From Mariniphaga sp964559175 (GTDB lineage Bacteria > Bacteroidota > Bacteroidia > Bacteroidales > Prolixibacteraceae): a DNA stretch of 64,000 bases. The position numbers and the translations under genes were made by a program. The notes beneath the pieces are model-generated. The model made no database searches. It was not told the DNA's origin and worked only from the letters and a program-made list of their open reading frames with translations. This document shows, one piece after another, positions 1 to 6,768 of the stretch (positions are counted from its first letter, which is position 1; each line of letters begins with the position of its first letter). The stretch is taken from contig CAZLGT010000009.1 in assembly GCA_964559175.1 (NCBI GenBank), positions 34,568 to 98,567 on the forward strand, written 5' to 3'.

Positions 1-165
1 GCAAAAAAATACCACTGGAACCTGCTGATTCCCAAATTTGAATACACCATGGATAATGCGGCCATGATAGCCATTACAGGGTATTACAAATACCTGAAAA
101 ATGAATTTGCAGGGCAGGATGTGGTGCCTTTTGCACGAACACAAATGGACGTTCAGGGTTTATAG
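1..165 (+). CDS. tsaD: TsaD, C-terminal end (partial)
   Basis: The window opens inside this gene; 54 codons are readable to the TAG at 163-165. The segment carries Y-T-M-D-N-A-A-M-I-A, matching the conserved tail motif (TDNAAMIA) of the Kae1/TsaD/Gcp family, whose Asp helps hold the metal and nucleotide. TsaD is the cytosolic catalytic subunit that transfers the threonylcarbamoyl group to A37 of ANN-decoding tRNAs. The usual family length is about 330-340 residues, so most of the gene lies before the window. sfsA follows 9 bases after the stop, suggesting co-transcription. Confidence 0.85.
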   Translation, partial: AKKYHWNLLIPKFEYTMDNAAMIAITGYYKYLKNEFAGQDVVPFARTQMDVQGL

Positions 166-174
166 AAAAAGAGT

Positions 175-867
175 ATGGAATTTCAGGAAATATTGGTTCA
201 CGGAACACTGATTAAAAGGTACAAACGGTTTTTAGCCGATGTGAAATTAGACAATGGTGACGAAGTGGTGGCACACTGCACCAACTCAGGCTCCATGAAG
301 AGTTGCCTCGAAAACGGAGCAGAAGTTTATTTGTCGCCGGTAAACGACCCGAAAAGGAAAACCCGTTTCACCTGGGAAATGATAAAAATTAATGACGACT
401 GGGTGGGTATTAACACGGGAAATCCCAACAAACTGGCTTATGAAGCCATTGTTAACGGGAAAGTACCAGGACTTGAAAATTACACAAAAGTTAAGCGCGA
501 AGTGAAATTCGGAGATTCCCGGTTCGACGTGTTCGCAGAAAGCGAAAATGAAAAATGTTTTGTAGAAGTAAAAAACGTTACCCTGAAAGAAGGCAAATAT
601 GCTTTGTTTCCCGATGCGGTTACCACCCGTGGCCAAAAACACCTGAAAACGCTTATGGAAGTGAAAAAAGAAGGCATGCGTGCAGTGATGCTTTATATTG
701 TGCAACGTACTGATGTAGAAATTTTTGCCCCGGCAAAAACGATTGATCCCGCATATACGGAAACTCTGAAAGAAGCTGTAGCTAAAGGAGTGGAGGTGAT
801 TGCCATGCAGGCCAAAGTTACCCCTCGCTCTATTATACTAACAAAGCAACTTCCGGCAGAGATTTAA
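175..867 (+). CDS. sfsA: SfsA family protein
   Basis: A 230-residue protein of normal length for SfsA (sugar fermentation stimulation protein). Seen: HCTNSGSM at 34-41 (family HCPNTGRM), FGDSRFD at 112-118, VEVKNVTL at 130-137 and FPDAVTTRGQKHL at 145-157. The last three fit the family's C-terminal nuclease-like fold, with D118, E131 and K133 as PD-(D/E)XK-type residues. The name comes from an E. coli maltose-metabolism phenotype; the actual activity is not established, and nucleic-acid binding or cleavage is inferred from the fold. It begins 9 bases after tsaD and probably shares its transcript. Identity is firm, function is not. Confidence 0.93.
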   Translation: MEFQEILVHGTLIKRYKRFLADVKLDNGDEVVAHCTNSGSMKSCLENGAEVYLSPVNDPKRKTRFTWEMIKINDDWVGINTGNPNKLAYEAIVNGKVPGLENYTKVKREVKFGDSRFDVFAESENEKCFVEVKNVTLKEGKYALFPDAVTTRGQKHLKTLMEVKKEGMRAVMLYIVQRTDVEIFAPAKTIDPAYTETLKEAVAKGVEVIAMQAKVTPRSIILTKQLPAEI

Positions 868-937
868 TTGTTATTCCCTTTTTCCTCTATTTTTAATGAT
901 TAGCTGATGAAAAATTATGTCCCCAATAATCTATTTT

Positions 938-953
938 AACTAAAATGTTAGTT
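938..953. promoter_or_regulatory. BlaI-type operator dyad 1
   Basis: AACTAA-AATG-TTAGTT: perfect 6-base inverted arms around a 4-base spacer. The same arms and spacing recur at 1000, 1020 and 1546, all next to the BlaI/BlaR1 genes. Assignment to BlaI is inferred from location and symmetry. Confidence 0.65.
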
Positions 954-999
954 ATGTAACGCGCTGTCAATAAGAATAATATAAAAATATTTTTAAAAT

Positions 1000-1015
1000 A
1001 ACTAATGATTTAGTT
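1000..1015. promoter_or_regulatory. BlaI-type operator dyad 2
   Basis: AACTAA-TGAT-TTAGTT, overlapping the -33 box at 1014-1017. It starts exactly 20 bases before dyad 3, about two helical turns, so two repressor dimers could bind on the same DNA face. Confidence 0.75.
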
Positions 1016-1044
1016 TGTGAACTAAGATTTTAGTTTTATATTTG
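1014..1044 (+). promoter_or_regulatory. Bacteroidetes promoter of the TonB-domain gene
   Basis: TTTG at 1014-1017, 19 bases, then TATATTTG at 1037-1044. This matches the Bacteroidetes -33/-7 consensus (TTTG, 19-20 bases, TAnnTTTG) exactly. Operator dyads 2 and 3 overlap or lie between the boxes, so repressor binding should block it. Confidence 0.8.
1020..1035. promoter_or_regulatory. BlaI-type operator dyad 3
   Basis: AACTAA-GATT-TTAGTT, lying wholly between the -33 and -7 boxes, the classical position for a steric repressor site. Confidence 0.78.
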
Positions 1045-1066
1045 AACCGGATATCCGCAAAGTTCA

Positions 1067-1084
1067 TCCCGATAGCTTTCGGGA
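1067..1084. repeat. Small CCCGA hairpin in the leader
   Basis: TCCCGA-TAGCTT-TCGGGA inverted repeat in the untranslated leader of the 1127 gene. The same core (TCCCGATA/TATCGGGA) occurs at 39209-39234, so this is probably a dispersed hairpin repeat. It has no U-tract and is not a terminator. Confidence 0.5.
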
Positions 1085-1126
1085 CTAAGTTTAAAGTTTA
1101 AAGTGAAATGTTTAAAGTAAAATGAA

Positions 1127-1531
1127 ATGAAAACACGAATTTGTATGATTCCGGTCTTGATGATGCTCTTAATGTTGGGATTTTCAGCCGGAGCACAGGA
1201 AAAAAACAAAAATGATGATGTTTTTGTCATTGTTGAAGAGATGCCTGAGTACCCTGGAGGAGAGGATGCTCTGAGAACCTGGCTTTCGGAAAACATCAGG
1301 TACCCCGAAGAGGCTAAAAATGACAGTATTCAGGGAATTGTGTATGTCACTTTTGTAATAGATGAAAAGGGAGAGGTGATTGATTCGAAACTTGCAAGAG
1401 GCGCTAGTCCTGCCCTGGATAAGGAAGCCCTGCGGGTTATTGGTGCAATGCCCGACTGGAAACCCGGTAAACAAAAAGGCACCGAAGTGAAGGTATCCTA
1501 TACGGTACCTATCAGTTTCAAGCTGGAATAG
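1127..1531 (+). CDS. Secreted TonB C-terminal domain protein
   Basis: 134 residues: a signal peptide at about 1-23 (hydrophobic core, then A-G-A-Q) followed almost directly by one TonB C-terminal domain with the PEYPGG entry motif and a final V-S-Y-T-V-P-I-S-F strand. There is no proline-rich linker or retained membrane anchor, so it cannot act as a normal energy transducer and should be free in the periplasm. Its domain closely resembles the C-terminal end of the BlaR1 protein two genes downstream (shared L-D-K-E-A-L-R-V, P-G-K-Q and V-S-Y-T-V-P-I), which suggests domain duplication. The promoter carries three BlaI-type dyads, so it is probably the main regulated target of that system. A role in competing for, or presenting, a BlaR1 ligand is inference. 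Confidence 0.85.
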   Translation: MKTRICMIPVLMMLLMLGFSAGAQEKNKNDDVFVIVEEMPEYPGGEDALRTWLSENIRYPEEAKNDSIQGIVYVTFVIDEKGEVIDSKLARGASPALDKEALRVIGAMPDWKPGKQKGTEVKVSYTVPISFKLE

Positions 1532-1545
1532 GTGGACGAACTTTT

Positions 1546-1561
1546 AACTAATGATTTAGTT
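1546..1561. promoter_or_regulatory. BlaI-type operator dyad 4
   Basis: AACTAA-TGAT-TTAGTT, identical to dyad 2, located 59 bases before the blaI ATG. It implies autoregulation of blaI-blaR1. A loose -7 box (TAATTTTTG, one base over consensus spacing) follows at 1570-1578. Confidence 0.75.
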
Positions 1562-1620
1562 TAAAGGCATAATTTTTGTGGCCTGAAAGTTCTCGTTTTA
1601 AAGTACTTAATCTGAAAAAA

Positions 1621-2007
1621 ATGAAAGAATTAACCAAAGCAGAAGAGCAGGTGATGCAGCTTCTCTGGAGGCTTGAAAAAGCGTTTGTGAAAGACCTGAT
1701 GGAAGAGATGCCCGACCCAAAACCGGCTTACAACACGGTCTCTACCATAGTACGGATTCTCGAAAAGAAGGGGTTTGTGGGGCACAATGCCTACGGAAAA
1801 ACCCACGAGTATTACCCGCTCCTTACCAGGGATGAATATACCCGTTCGTATATGAAAAAATTCATGCGCAACTATTTCAGCGGTTCTTTCAAAGAAATGG
1901 TCTCCTTTTTTGCCAAGGAAGACAACATGAGCCTTTCCGATTTTGACCATCTGATGGAAGATGTGAAACGCGATTTGGAAAACGAAAATCCTGAAAGTGA
2001 TGAGTAA
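1621..2007 (+). CDS. BlaI/MecI/CopY family repressor
   Basis: A 128-residue winged-helix repressor, normal for the family (about 120-130). The N-terminal half, about residues 1-72, holds the family pattern L-T-x-A-E-x-x-V-M-x-x-L-W and Y-N-T-V-x-T-I-V-R-I-L-E-K-K-G; the acidic C-terminal half is the dimerisation and cleavage part. ATG 1621 was chosen because an in-frame TTG at 1576 lies inside the presumed -7 region and the family starts at M-K-E-L-T. It overlaps the next gene by 8 bases (ATGAGTAA), so repressor and sensor are translationally coupled. Likely binds the AACTAA-N4-TTAGTT dyads. The regulated stimulus need not be beta-lactams; no beta-lactamase is present here. Confidence 0.93.
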   Translation: MKELTKAEEQVMQLLWRLEKAFVKDLMEEMPDPKPAYNTVSTIVRILEKKGFVGHNAYGKTHEYYPLLTRDEYTRSYMKKFMRNYFSGSFKEMVSFFAKEDNMSLSDFDHLMEDVKRDLENENPESDE

Positions 2008-3406
2008 CACTGTTAATTTTTTACTGGAATCAGGAATCAGCCTCTCACTGCTTGCCACAATTTACGTGCTTTTTCTCAGGAAAGAGACGTTCTTCAGGCT
2101 CAACCGGCTTTTTTTGCTGGGGTCGCTGCTTTTTTCGGTGATGTTGCCGTTTCTCAAATTCAGGGTTTACGAGCCCCAGTCGGTCATGCTTTCTGAAATT
2201 ACAGTAACACCTTACCGCAATGTGCTGGAGGCAGTTACGGTTTATGGTCAGGATTTGTCGGTAACCGTTGAGCAGGCAGTGCTCTCAGCTACCATGCTTG
2301 TCTGGATTTACCTGGCCGGCGTTGCTTTCTTCCTCGGAAGGTTTTTGTTTCGTATTGCACAGGTTGTGTTTGTTATCCATAAAAACCAGGTACGTAAGTT
2401 TGATAAACTGAAGCTGGTGTTTTTAGACAGCGAATGCGCCCCGTTCTCATTTATGAACTATGTTTTTGTGAGTAGTCCGTTGCAAAACAGCGAAGGCTAC
2501 GACCGCATGATGGCGCACGAAATGGAACACGTCAAACAGGGGCACTCGGTTGACGTGCTGATACTGGAGTTACTTACTGTATTTCAGTGGTTTAATCCGT
2601 TTATGTGGATGTTGCGCCGCGCCATCCGCGAAAACCACGAGTTTCTGGCGGACCAGGCTGTGCTTCGCTCGGGCGTAAACCGTGGGTATTATAAAAAATT
2701 GTTGCTCAGTCAGTTTGCTGGCGGGCAACTGGTATTAACCAACAATTTCAATTATTCATTAATTAAAAACCGAATCAAAATGATGTCAAAAATAAAATCG
2801 TCGAAACTGGCCAATATAAAAGTGATATTGGGACTGTTAACTGCCGTAGTATTAGTCATTGTATTTGCCTGCGAGCAGAAAGAAATGACAGAGGTGCAGG
2901 CAGCACCTGAAACAGATGAGCTGATTGTTACTTTTTTGGATGATAAACTGAAAATTTCCGGTGAGACTGAAGATCTGGAGAGAATCAAGTCCATGATGGC
3001 AGGAAGTAAAGAATTCAGTTTTGAAACAGATAGCTTAGGGAATTTGCTTCTGGTAAAAAAAGAAATGCCAAAAACCCTTGACAGTGAAGAAGAAATCTTT
3101 TTCATTGTGGAATATATGCCCGAGTTTCCGGGAGGTGAAGTGGCGCTTCGGACGTTTATTGCAAACAACATCGAATATCCGGCAATAGCGCAGGAAAACG
3201 GAATTCAGGGCAGGGTGTATGTTACTTTTGTAGTTACCAAAGATGGCAGCGTTGCCAACGCAAAAATTGCCCGCGGAGTAGATCCGATACTTGATAAGGA
3301 AGCTTTGCGGGTGGTGAACAGCCTGCCCAAATGGCAACCAGGAAAACAACGTGGACAGGAGGTAAATGTGAGTTATACTGTACCCATTAATTTTGCCTTG
3401 CAATAG
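2000..3406 (+). CDS. BlaR1-type M56 membrane peptidase with TonB C-terminal domain
   Basis: 468 residues. N-terminal membrane segments at about 12-28, 36-52 and 94-122 surround the M56 peptidase core: zinc motif HEMEH at 173-177 and E-N-H-E-F-L-A-D at 211-218, the third-ligand region. A further membrane helix at about 274-290 leads to a periplasmic part. In staphylococcal BlaR1 that part is a penicillin-binding sensor; here it is a TonB C-terminal domain (about 380-468, entry motif PEFPGG) much like the 1127 product. Role: sense a periplasmic signal and trigger cleavage of BlaI. ATG 2000 is preferred to GTG 1997. An inverted-repeat terminator follows at 3421-3478. What the TonB-like sensor detects is unknown. 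Confidence 0.92.
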   Translation: MSNTVNFLLESGISLSLLATIYVLFLRKETFFRLNRLFLLGSLLFSVMLPFLKFRVYEPQSVMLSEITVTPYRNVLEAVTVYGQDLSVTVEQAVLSATMLVWIYLAGVAFFLGRFLFRIAQVVFVIHKNQVRKFDKLKLVFLDSECAPFSFMNYVFVSSPLQNSEGYDRMMAHEMEHVKQGHSVDVLILELLTVFQWFNPFMWMLRRAIRENHEFLADQAVLRSGVNRGYYKKLLLSQFAGGQLVLTNNFNYSLIKNRIKMMSKIKSSKLANIKVILGLLTAVVLVIVFACEQKEMTEVQAAPETDELIVTFLDDKLKISGETEDLERIKSMMAGSKEFSFETDSLGNLLLVKKEMPKTLDSEEEIFFIVEYMPEFPGGEVALRTFIANNIEYPAIAQENGIQGRVYVTFVVTKDGSVANAKIARGVDPILDKEALRVVNSLPKWQPGKQRGQEVNVSYTVPINFALQ

Positions 3407-3420
3407 AATTGGTTCAAATA

Positions 3421-3478
3421 AAACATTCCCGTGAAATGCGGCCCGGGCTAAGGGACCTTCTTCACGGGAATGTTTTTA
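3421..3478 (+). terminator. Terminator after blaR1
   Basis: Perfect 15-base inverted repeat (3421-3435 and 3461-3475) followed by a T-run; the loop is about 25 bases. It ends the blaI-blaR1 transcript before the TPR gene. Confidence 0.8.
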
Positions 3479-3491
3479 ATACGCCGTAAAA

Positions 3492-4739
3492 ATGAAAACA
3501 CCTGCCCTGATACTTTTGGTTTTGCTGATTTGGGGCCCTTATGAAGCTCATTCGCAGGAAAAAATCGACTTGCTGATGGTAAACAGGAAATATGAAGAGG
3601 CGCTTCAGCAACTCAACAAACGCCTTCAAAAACAACCGGAGGCTGCGCTTTATTATAAAAAAGGCCTGGTTTTAAACAACCTGCAAAATTATCAGGGAGC
3701 CGTGAACGCTTTTTCTTTGGCGCTTGAGCTGGACCCAAAAAATCACGAATTGCTTGCCGAAACGGCAGATGCACTTTCTACCCTGGGGAGCCACCACGAC
3801 GCAATGTCCTTTTATGAGCAGGCTGCAGCTTTGCAACCCGGAAACCTCGCTCTTGCAGGAAAGCTTGGAAGAAACTACATTCAACTGAAAAAGTTTCCAA
3901 AGGCTTACGCTGTTTTTGCCGGTATTTACAAAATCGATTCCATCAACGTTTTCTGGAACAAACAGTTTGCTTTTTGTGCCTATCAGACCGGAAAAACCAG
4001 GGAGGCAATCAGGTTATACGAAAAGGTGATTGAAGCCAATTCGCGGGACTATGCTTCCTATTTCAACCTGATAAAATTGTTTCAGCAAACGGAACAGTTT
4101 GGCAAAGCGCTGGAAATTATTGAGAAGGGAATAACAAATTTTCCGGAAGAGCCTGAATTTTTTCAGCAGCAGGCCCATTACTTTTTTGGTAACAAGCAGT
4201 ATGAAAATGCAAGATTGGCTTACGAAAATTATTTCAGTACAGGTGGCGATTCGGTGTACAAAGTGTTGATGAACTATGGCATTAGCCTCTATTTTGCCAA
4301 AGACGAACCCCAGGCCATTGAAATACTCGATAAATGCGCCAGTCAGGTAGCCAACGATCCGTATGTGCTGTTTTACCTGAGTTTGAGCTACAAAAAACTG
4401 GCAGAATACGAAGTGGCAGAAGCTTTCATGAATGCCGCCATTGAATCGGCTACACCGGCTTACCTGCCCGACATGTATCACCATTTGGGACAGATTTTTG
4501 GTCAGCAGCGGATGTTTGAAGAGTCGGTTGCAGCTTTGAAAAAAGCCAATGAACTGGATCCGACCAATTATGAAGTTTTATTCGAAATTGCCACTACTTA
4601 CGAAGAATTCAATTCCAACAAAACACTGGCGCTTAACTATTACAGCATTTACCTGAAAGAGGCGGGAGAATCTGCACGAAATGTAAATTATGCCCTCGAT
4701 CGGATAAAAAAAATCAAGGAAGATTTGTTTTTTGAGTAA
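3492..4739 (+). CDS. Secreted TPR-repeat protein
   Basis: 415 residues with an N-terminal signal peptide (about 1-21, ending near A-H-S-Q) and then tetratricopeptide repeats over almost the whole length. Typical repeat landmarks such as Y-K-K-G-L-V-L-N-N-L, A-F-S-L-A-L-E-L-D-P and A-A-L-Q-P-G-N-L-A are visible. TPR proteins are scaffolds; no enzymatic domain is seen. It would act in the periplasm or on the inner face of the outer membrane. It converges with the LuxR-type gene and their 3' ends overlap by 26 bases (4714-4739), so no terminator separates them. The exact role is not recognisable from sequence. Confidence 0.8.
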   Translation: MKTPALILLVLLIWGPYEAHSQEKIDLLMVNRKYEEALQQLNKRLQKQPEAALYYKKGLVLNNLQNYQGAVNAFSLALELDPKNHELLAETADALSTLGSHHDAMSFYEQAAALQPGNLALAGKLGRNYIQLKKFPKAYAVFAGIYKIDSINVFWNKQFAFCAYQTGKTREAIRLYEKVIEANSRDYASYFNLIKLFQQTEQFGKALEIIEKGITNFPEEPEFFQQQAHYFFGNKQYENARLAYENYFSTGGDSVYKVLMNYGISLYFAKDEPQAIEILDKCASQVANDPYVLFYLSLSYKKLAEYEVAEAFMNAAIESATPAYLPDMYHHLGQIFGQQRMFEESVAALKKANELDPTNYEVLFEIATTYEEFNSNKTLALNYYSIYLKEAGESARNVNYALDRIKKIKEDLFFE

Positions 4740-5688
4740 AGGTTACCCGTTCGCGTACCAGATTTGCCAGTTGCACCCGGCTTTTTACCCTGGTTTTGGT
4801 GTAAATACGGTGCGTATGGTCTTTTACGGTTTGCAGGGTAATAAAGAGTTTTTCAGCAATAGCTTTGTTGGTTTTTCCCGAACATATTTCCAGAACTATT
4901 TCAGCTTCACGTTTCGAGATTTCATAATCTGCACAAAACGATTTAAAATCTTTTCCGGCTGCTTTTGGGGGCTTTTCAGGCGATTTTGCCAGGAATTTGA
5001 GACAAACGGGTAACAACGCACCCGATATAAAAACCAGAATAAAGGAAATGTTGACGAAAATGAAGCCATAAATAGTTAAAAACCAAAGGAATCCTGAATA
5101 TAACAACATGCTCAGAAAATAGATTCCCACACATTTCACTAATTCATGCTGATTGAAAAAACGAGGTTTTCCGGGGGCAGGTTTTAAAAACGGAAGAATA
5201 AATACCAGATGAAAGGCAAGGTTGACGACAACAAAAATACGGACCAGCTGCAAATCGGGCCGTAAAGGGGTGTTCAGGTAATTGTTCTGAAACAGAAAGG
5301 TGAAAATTACCAATAGCAGCAGAAAGGCGGTAAAATAAGTATAAACGGTTCCTTTATGTTCTCTGTAACCGTTCAGGTTAAATGCAAATTTCAGCAACAT
5401 AAACCAACACACTACCAGAAAGGGAATTCCCGGCATGGGAATAAAAAAGGCCAGTTTTGCAGCTAACTCCACGGGGAGATTAACATCGGCAATCACCTGC
5501 CGAAGTGCAATGTTCCCCCAAATGCTGTAAATAAATGCGGAAAACAGAAATATTTGCTGGTACAGCAGAATTTGAAAAACCGGTTGTTTGTTTTGCTGAA
5601 GTAATTGAAATGCAACCAGGGTTCCGATTGCGGCAATGCCGGTGGTTGCAATAAAAGTAGCAAGGTACAGTAAGTTCTCAACAAGCAT
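4714..5688 (-). CDS. Membrane-anchored LuxR-family regulator
   Basis: 324 residues. About seven hydrophobic segments fill residues 1-235, followed by a cytoplasmic LuxR-type helix-turn-helix at about 260-318: S-K-R-E-A-E-I-V, G-K-T-N-K-A-I-A-E-K-L-F-I-T and T-V-K-D-H-T-H-R-I-Y. It lacks a receiver domain, so it is probably a one-component regulator sensing something in or through the membrane. It overlaps the TPR gene at its 3' end and is divergent from the membrane protein gene at 5958; that shared upstream region holds two similar dyads (5846-5859 and 5873-5886) that may be its targets, though this is inference. Confidence 0.85.
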   Translation of the reverse strand: MLVENLLYLATFIATTGIAAIGTLVAFQLLQQNKQPVFQILLYQQIFLFSAFIYSIWGNIALRQVIADVNLPVELAAKLAFFIPMPGIPFLVVCWFMLLKFAFNLNGYREHKGTVYTYFTAFLLLLVIFTFLFQNNYLNTPLRPDLQLVRIFVVVNLAFHLVFILPFLKPAPGKPRFFNQHELVKCVGIYFLSMLLYSGFLWFLTIYGFIFVNISFILVFISGALLPVCLKFLAKSPEKPPKAAGKDFKSFCADYEISKREAEIVLEICSGKTNKAIAEKLFITLQTVKDHTHRIYTKTRVKSRVQLANLVRERVTFTQKTNLP

Positions 5689-5845
5689 TTTTCAATTCAA
5701 ACTTTGGTAGTAATTAATCCTGGATTGATGTATAAGTCAAAAGCAAAAAGACAATTTTTTTTTCTTGCATGCTATGCATACATGGTCATTGGTAATGATT
5801 TGTCAGTAATGAATACAATTCTGCTGAATCTCCCTGTTTACAGGA

Positions 5846-5886
5846 CCTACCAAAGTAGTGAATTTTTTAATTCCTACTAAAGTAGG
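5846..5886. promoter_or_regulatory. Pair of CCTAC-AA-GTAGG dyads
   Basis: CCTACCAAAGTAGT at 5846-5859 and the perfect dyad CCTACTAAAGTAGG at 5873-5886, 27 bases apart start to start, in the divergent region before the 5958 gene. Symmetry and duplication suggest a regulator site, possibly for the neighbouring LuxR protein. Confidence 0.55.
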
Positions 5887-5957
5887 TAGGTTTTTAATTT
5901 CTGTCAGCCTATTTTTATCATCGCAATGTACGAAAACAGAAATTAAAATTAAAAAAA

Positions 5958-6659
5958 ATGGAGAAAGAAAAGTATTACAATCTGGTCCCTTCAGTAGGAG
6001 GAAGTTTTAGTTATGCATGGAGAAAAATGTTTGAAAAAGCATTTTTACCCTTGTTGCTGGCGGTTATCATAGTCGGCTTGCTCAATGGCCCCTCGGGCGT
6101 TACTTTTAAAGGCGACAGCGGAAACTGGTTCAACATGGTTTGGGTGCTTCCGGCTGCCATATTCGGTATGGCCTACAGTTTTCTGTTTTTGCCGGTGATT
6201 AAATACGGCGAGAAATATCTTTTTCTGAAAGCAATGCGCGATGAAGAATCAGACCTGAGGTATCTTTTTGAAGGTTTTAAAACCAAATACCTGAAAATCG
6301 TTCTGGCCAATCTCATCGTTGTGGCATTAACCGTAATTGGTTTTATACTGTTGGTTGTTCCGGGAATTATCGTGATTTGCCGGTTGGTTTTTGTGCCCCT
6401 GCTGGTAATGGATAAAGACCTGGAGCCCATGCAGGCCGTGGAGAAAAGCTGGCAGATGACCCGTGGTCACGGCTGGAAAGTTTTTGGTATGGGCATATTA
6501 TCGTTTTTTATACTGATTGGCGGTGTAATCGTCTTTTTTGTGGGCGTAATCATTTCCTTTATGTGGATTCACTCAGCATTCGCCGCTTTGTATCAGTCCA
6601 TTCTGAATGAAAACGACGATGAAAACCCAATTCCGATTTTGGGGGTAAACGAAGTTTAA
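5958..6659 (+). CDS. Polytopic inner-membrane protein
   Basis: 233 residues with about five or six hydrophobic segments: near 30-43, 65-87, 115-136, 138-152 and 173-205. The segment F-I-L-L-V-V-P-G-I-I-V-I-C-R and the following V-P-L-L-V-M-D-K-D-L form the pattern shared by the DUF975/YciC-like membrane family and the membrane domain of glycerophosphodiester phosphodiesterases (P-G-I then a conserved acidic-D-K stretch and A-V-E-K-S-W). No catalytic domain is attached. Role unknown; transport or membrane organisation is possible. It stands alone, preceded by the twin dyads and followed by a terminator at 6684. Confidence 0.75.
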   Translation: MEKEKYYNLVPSVGGSFSYAWRKMFEKAFLPLLLAVIIVGLLNGPSGVTFKGDSGNWFNMVWVLPAAIFGMAYSFLFLPVIKYGEKYLFLKAMRDEESDLRYLFEGFKTKYLKIVLANLIVVALTVIGFILLVVPGIIVICRLVFVPLLVMDKDLEPMQAVEKSWQMTRGHGWKVFGMGILSFFILIGGVIVFFVGVIISFMWIHSAFAALYQSILNENDDENPIPILGVNEV

Positions 6660-6683
6660 AAAAATCAATCAGTTAAAATAATA

Positions 6684-6726
6684 AGGGCCGTTTTGAATGA
6701 AATTCAGGGCGGCTCTTTCTTTTTTG
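6684..6726 (+). terminator. Terminator after the 5958 gene
   Basis: AGGGCCG (6684-6690) pairs with CGGCTCT (6710-6716) with one G-U pair, and an inner TGAAT-GAA-ATTCA extends the stem; a T-rich tract follows. Confidence 0.65.
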
Positions 6727-6756
6727 TAGTTCTGCTGGTTACTTTTCAGGAATGTT

Positions 6757-6764
6757 TATTTTTG
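6757..6764 (+). promoter_or_regulatory. -7 box before the 6769 gene
   Basis: TATTTTTG fits TAnnTTTG and ends only 4 bases before the ATG, so the transcript would be nearly leaderless. No good -33 box is seen. Confidence 0.4.
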
Positions 6765-6768
6765 GAGA

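Noticed and set aside
1576..1620. Upstream TTG start for the BlaI repressor
   Set aside because: It lies in the presumed -7 region and the added residues do not belong to the family; ATG 1621 gives the standard N-terminus.
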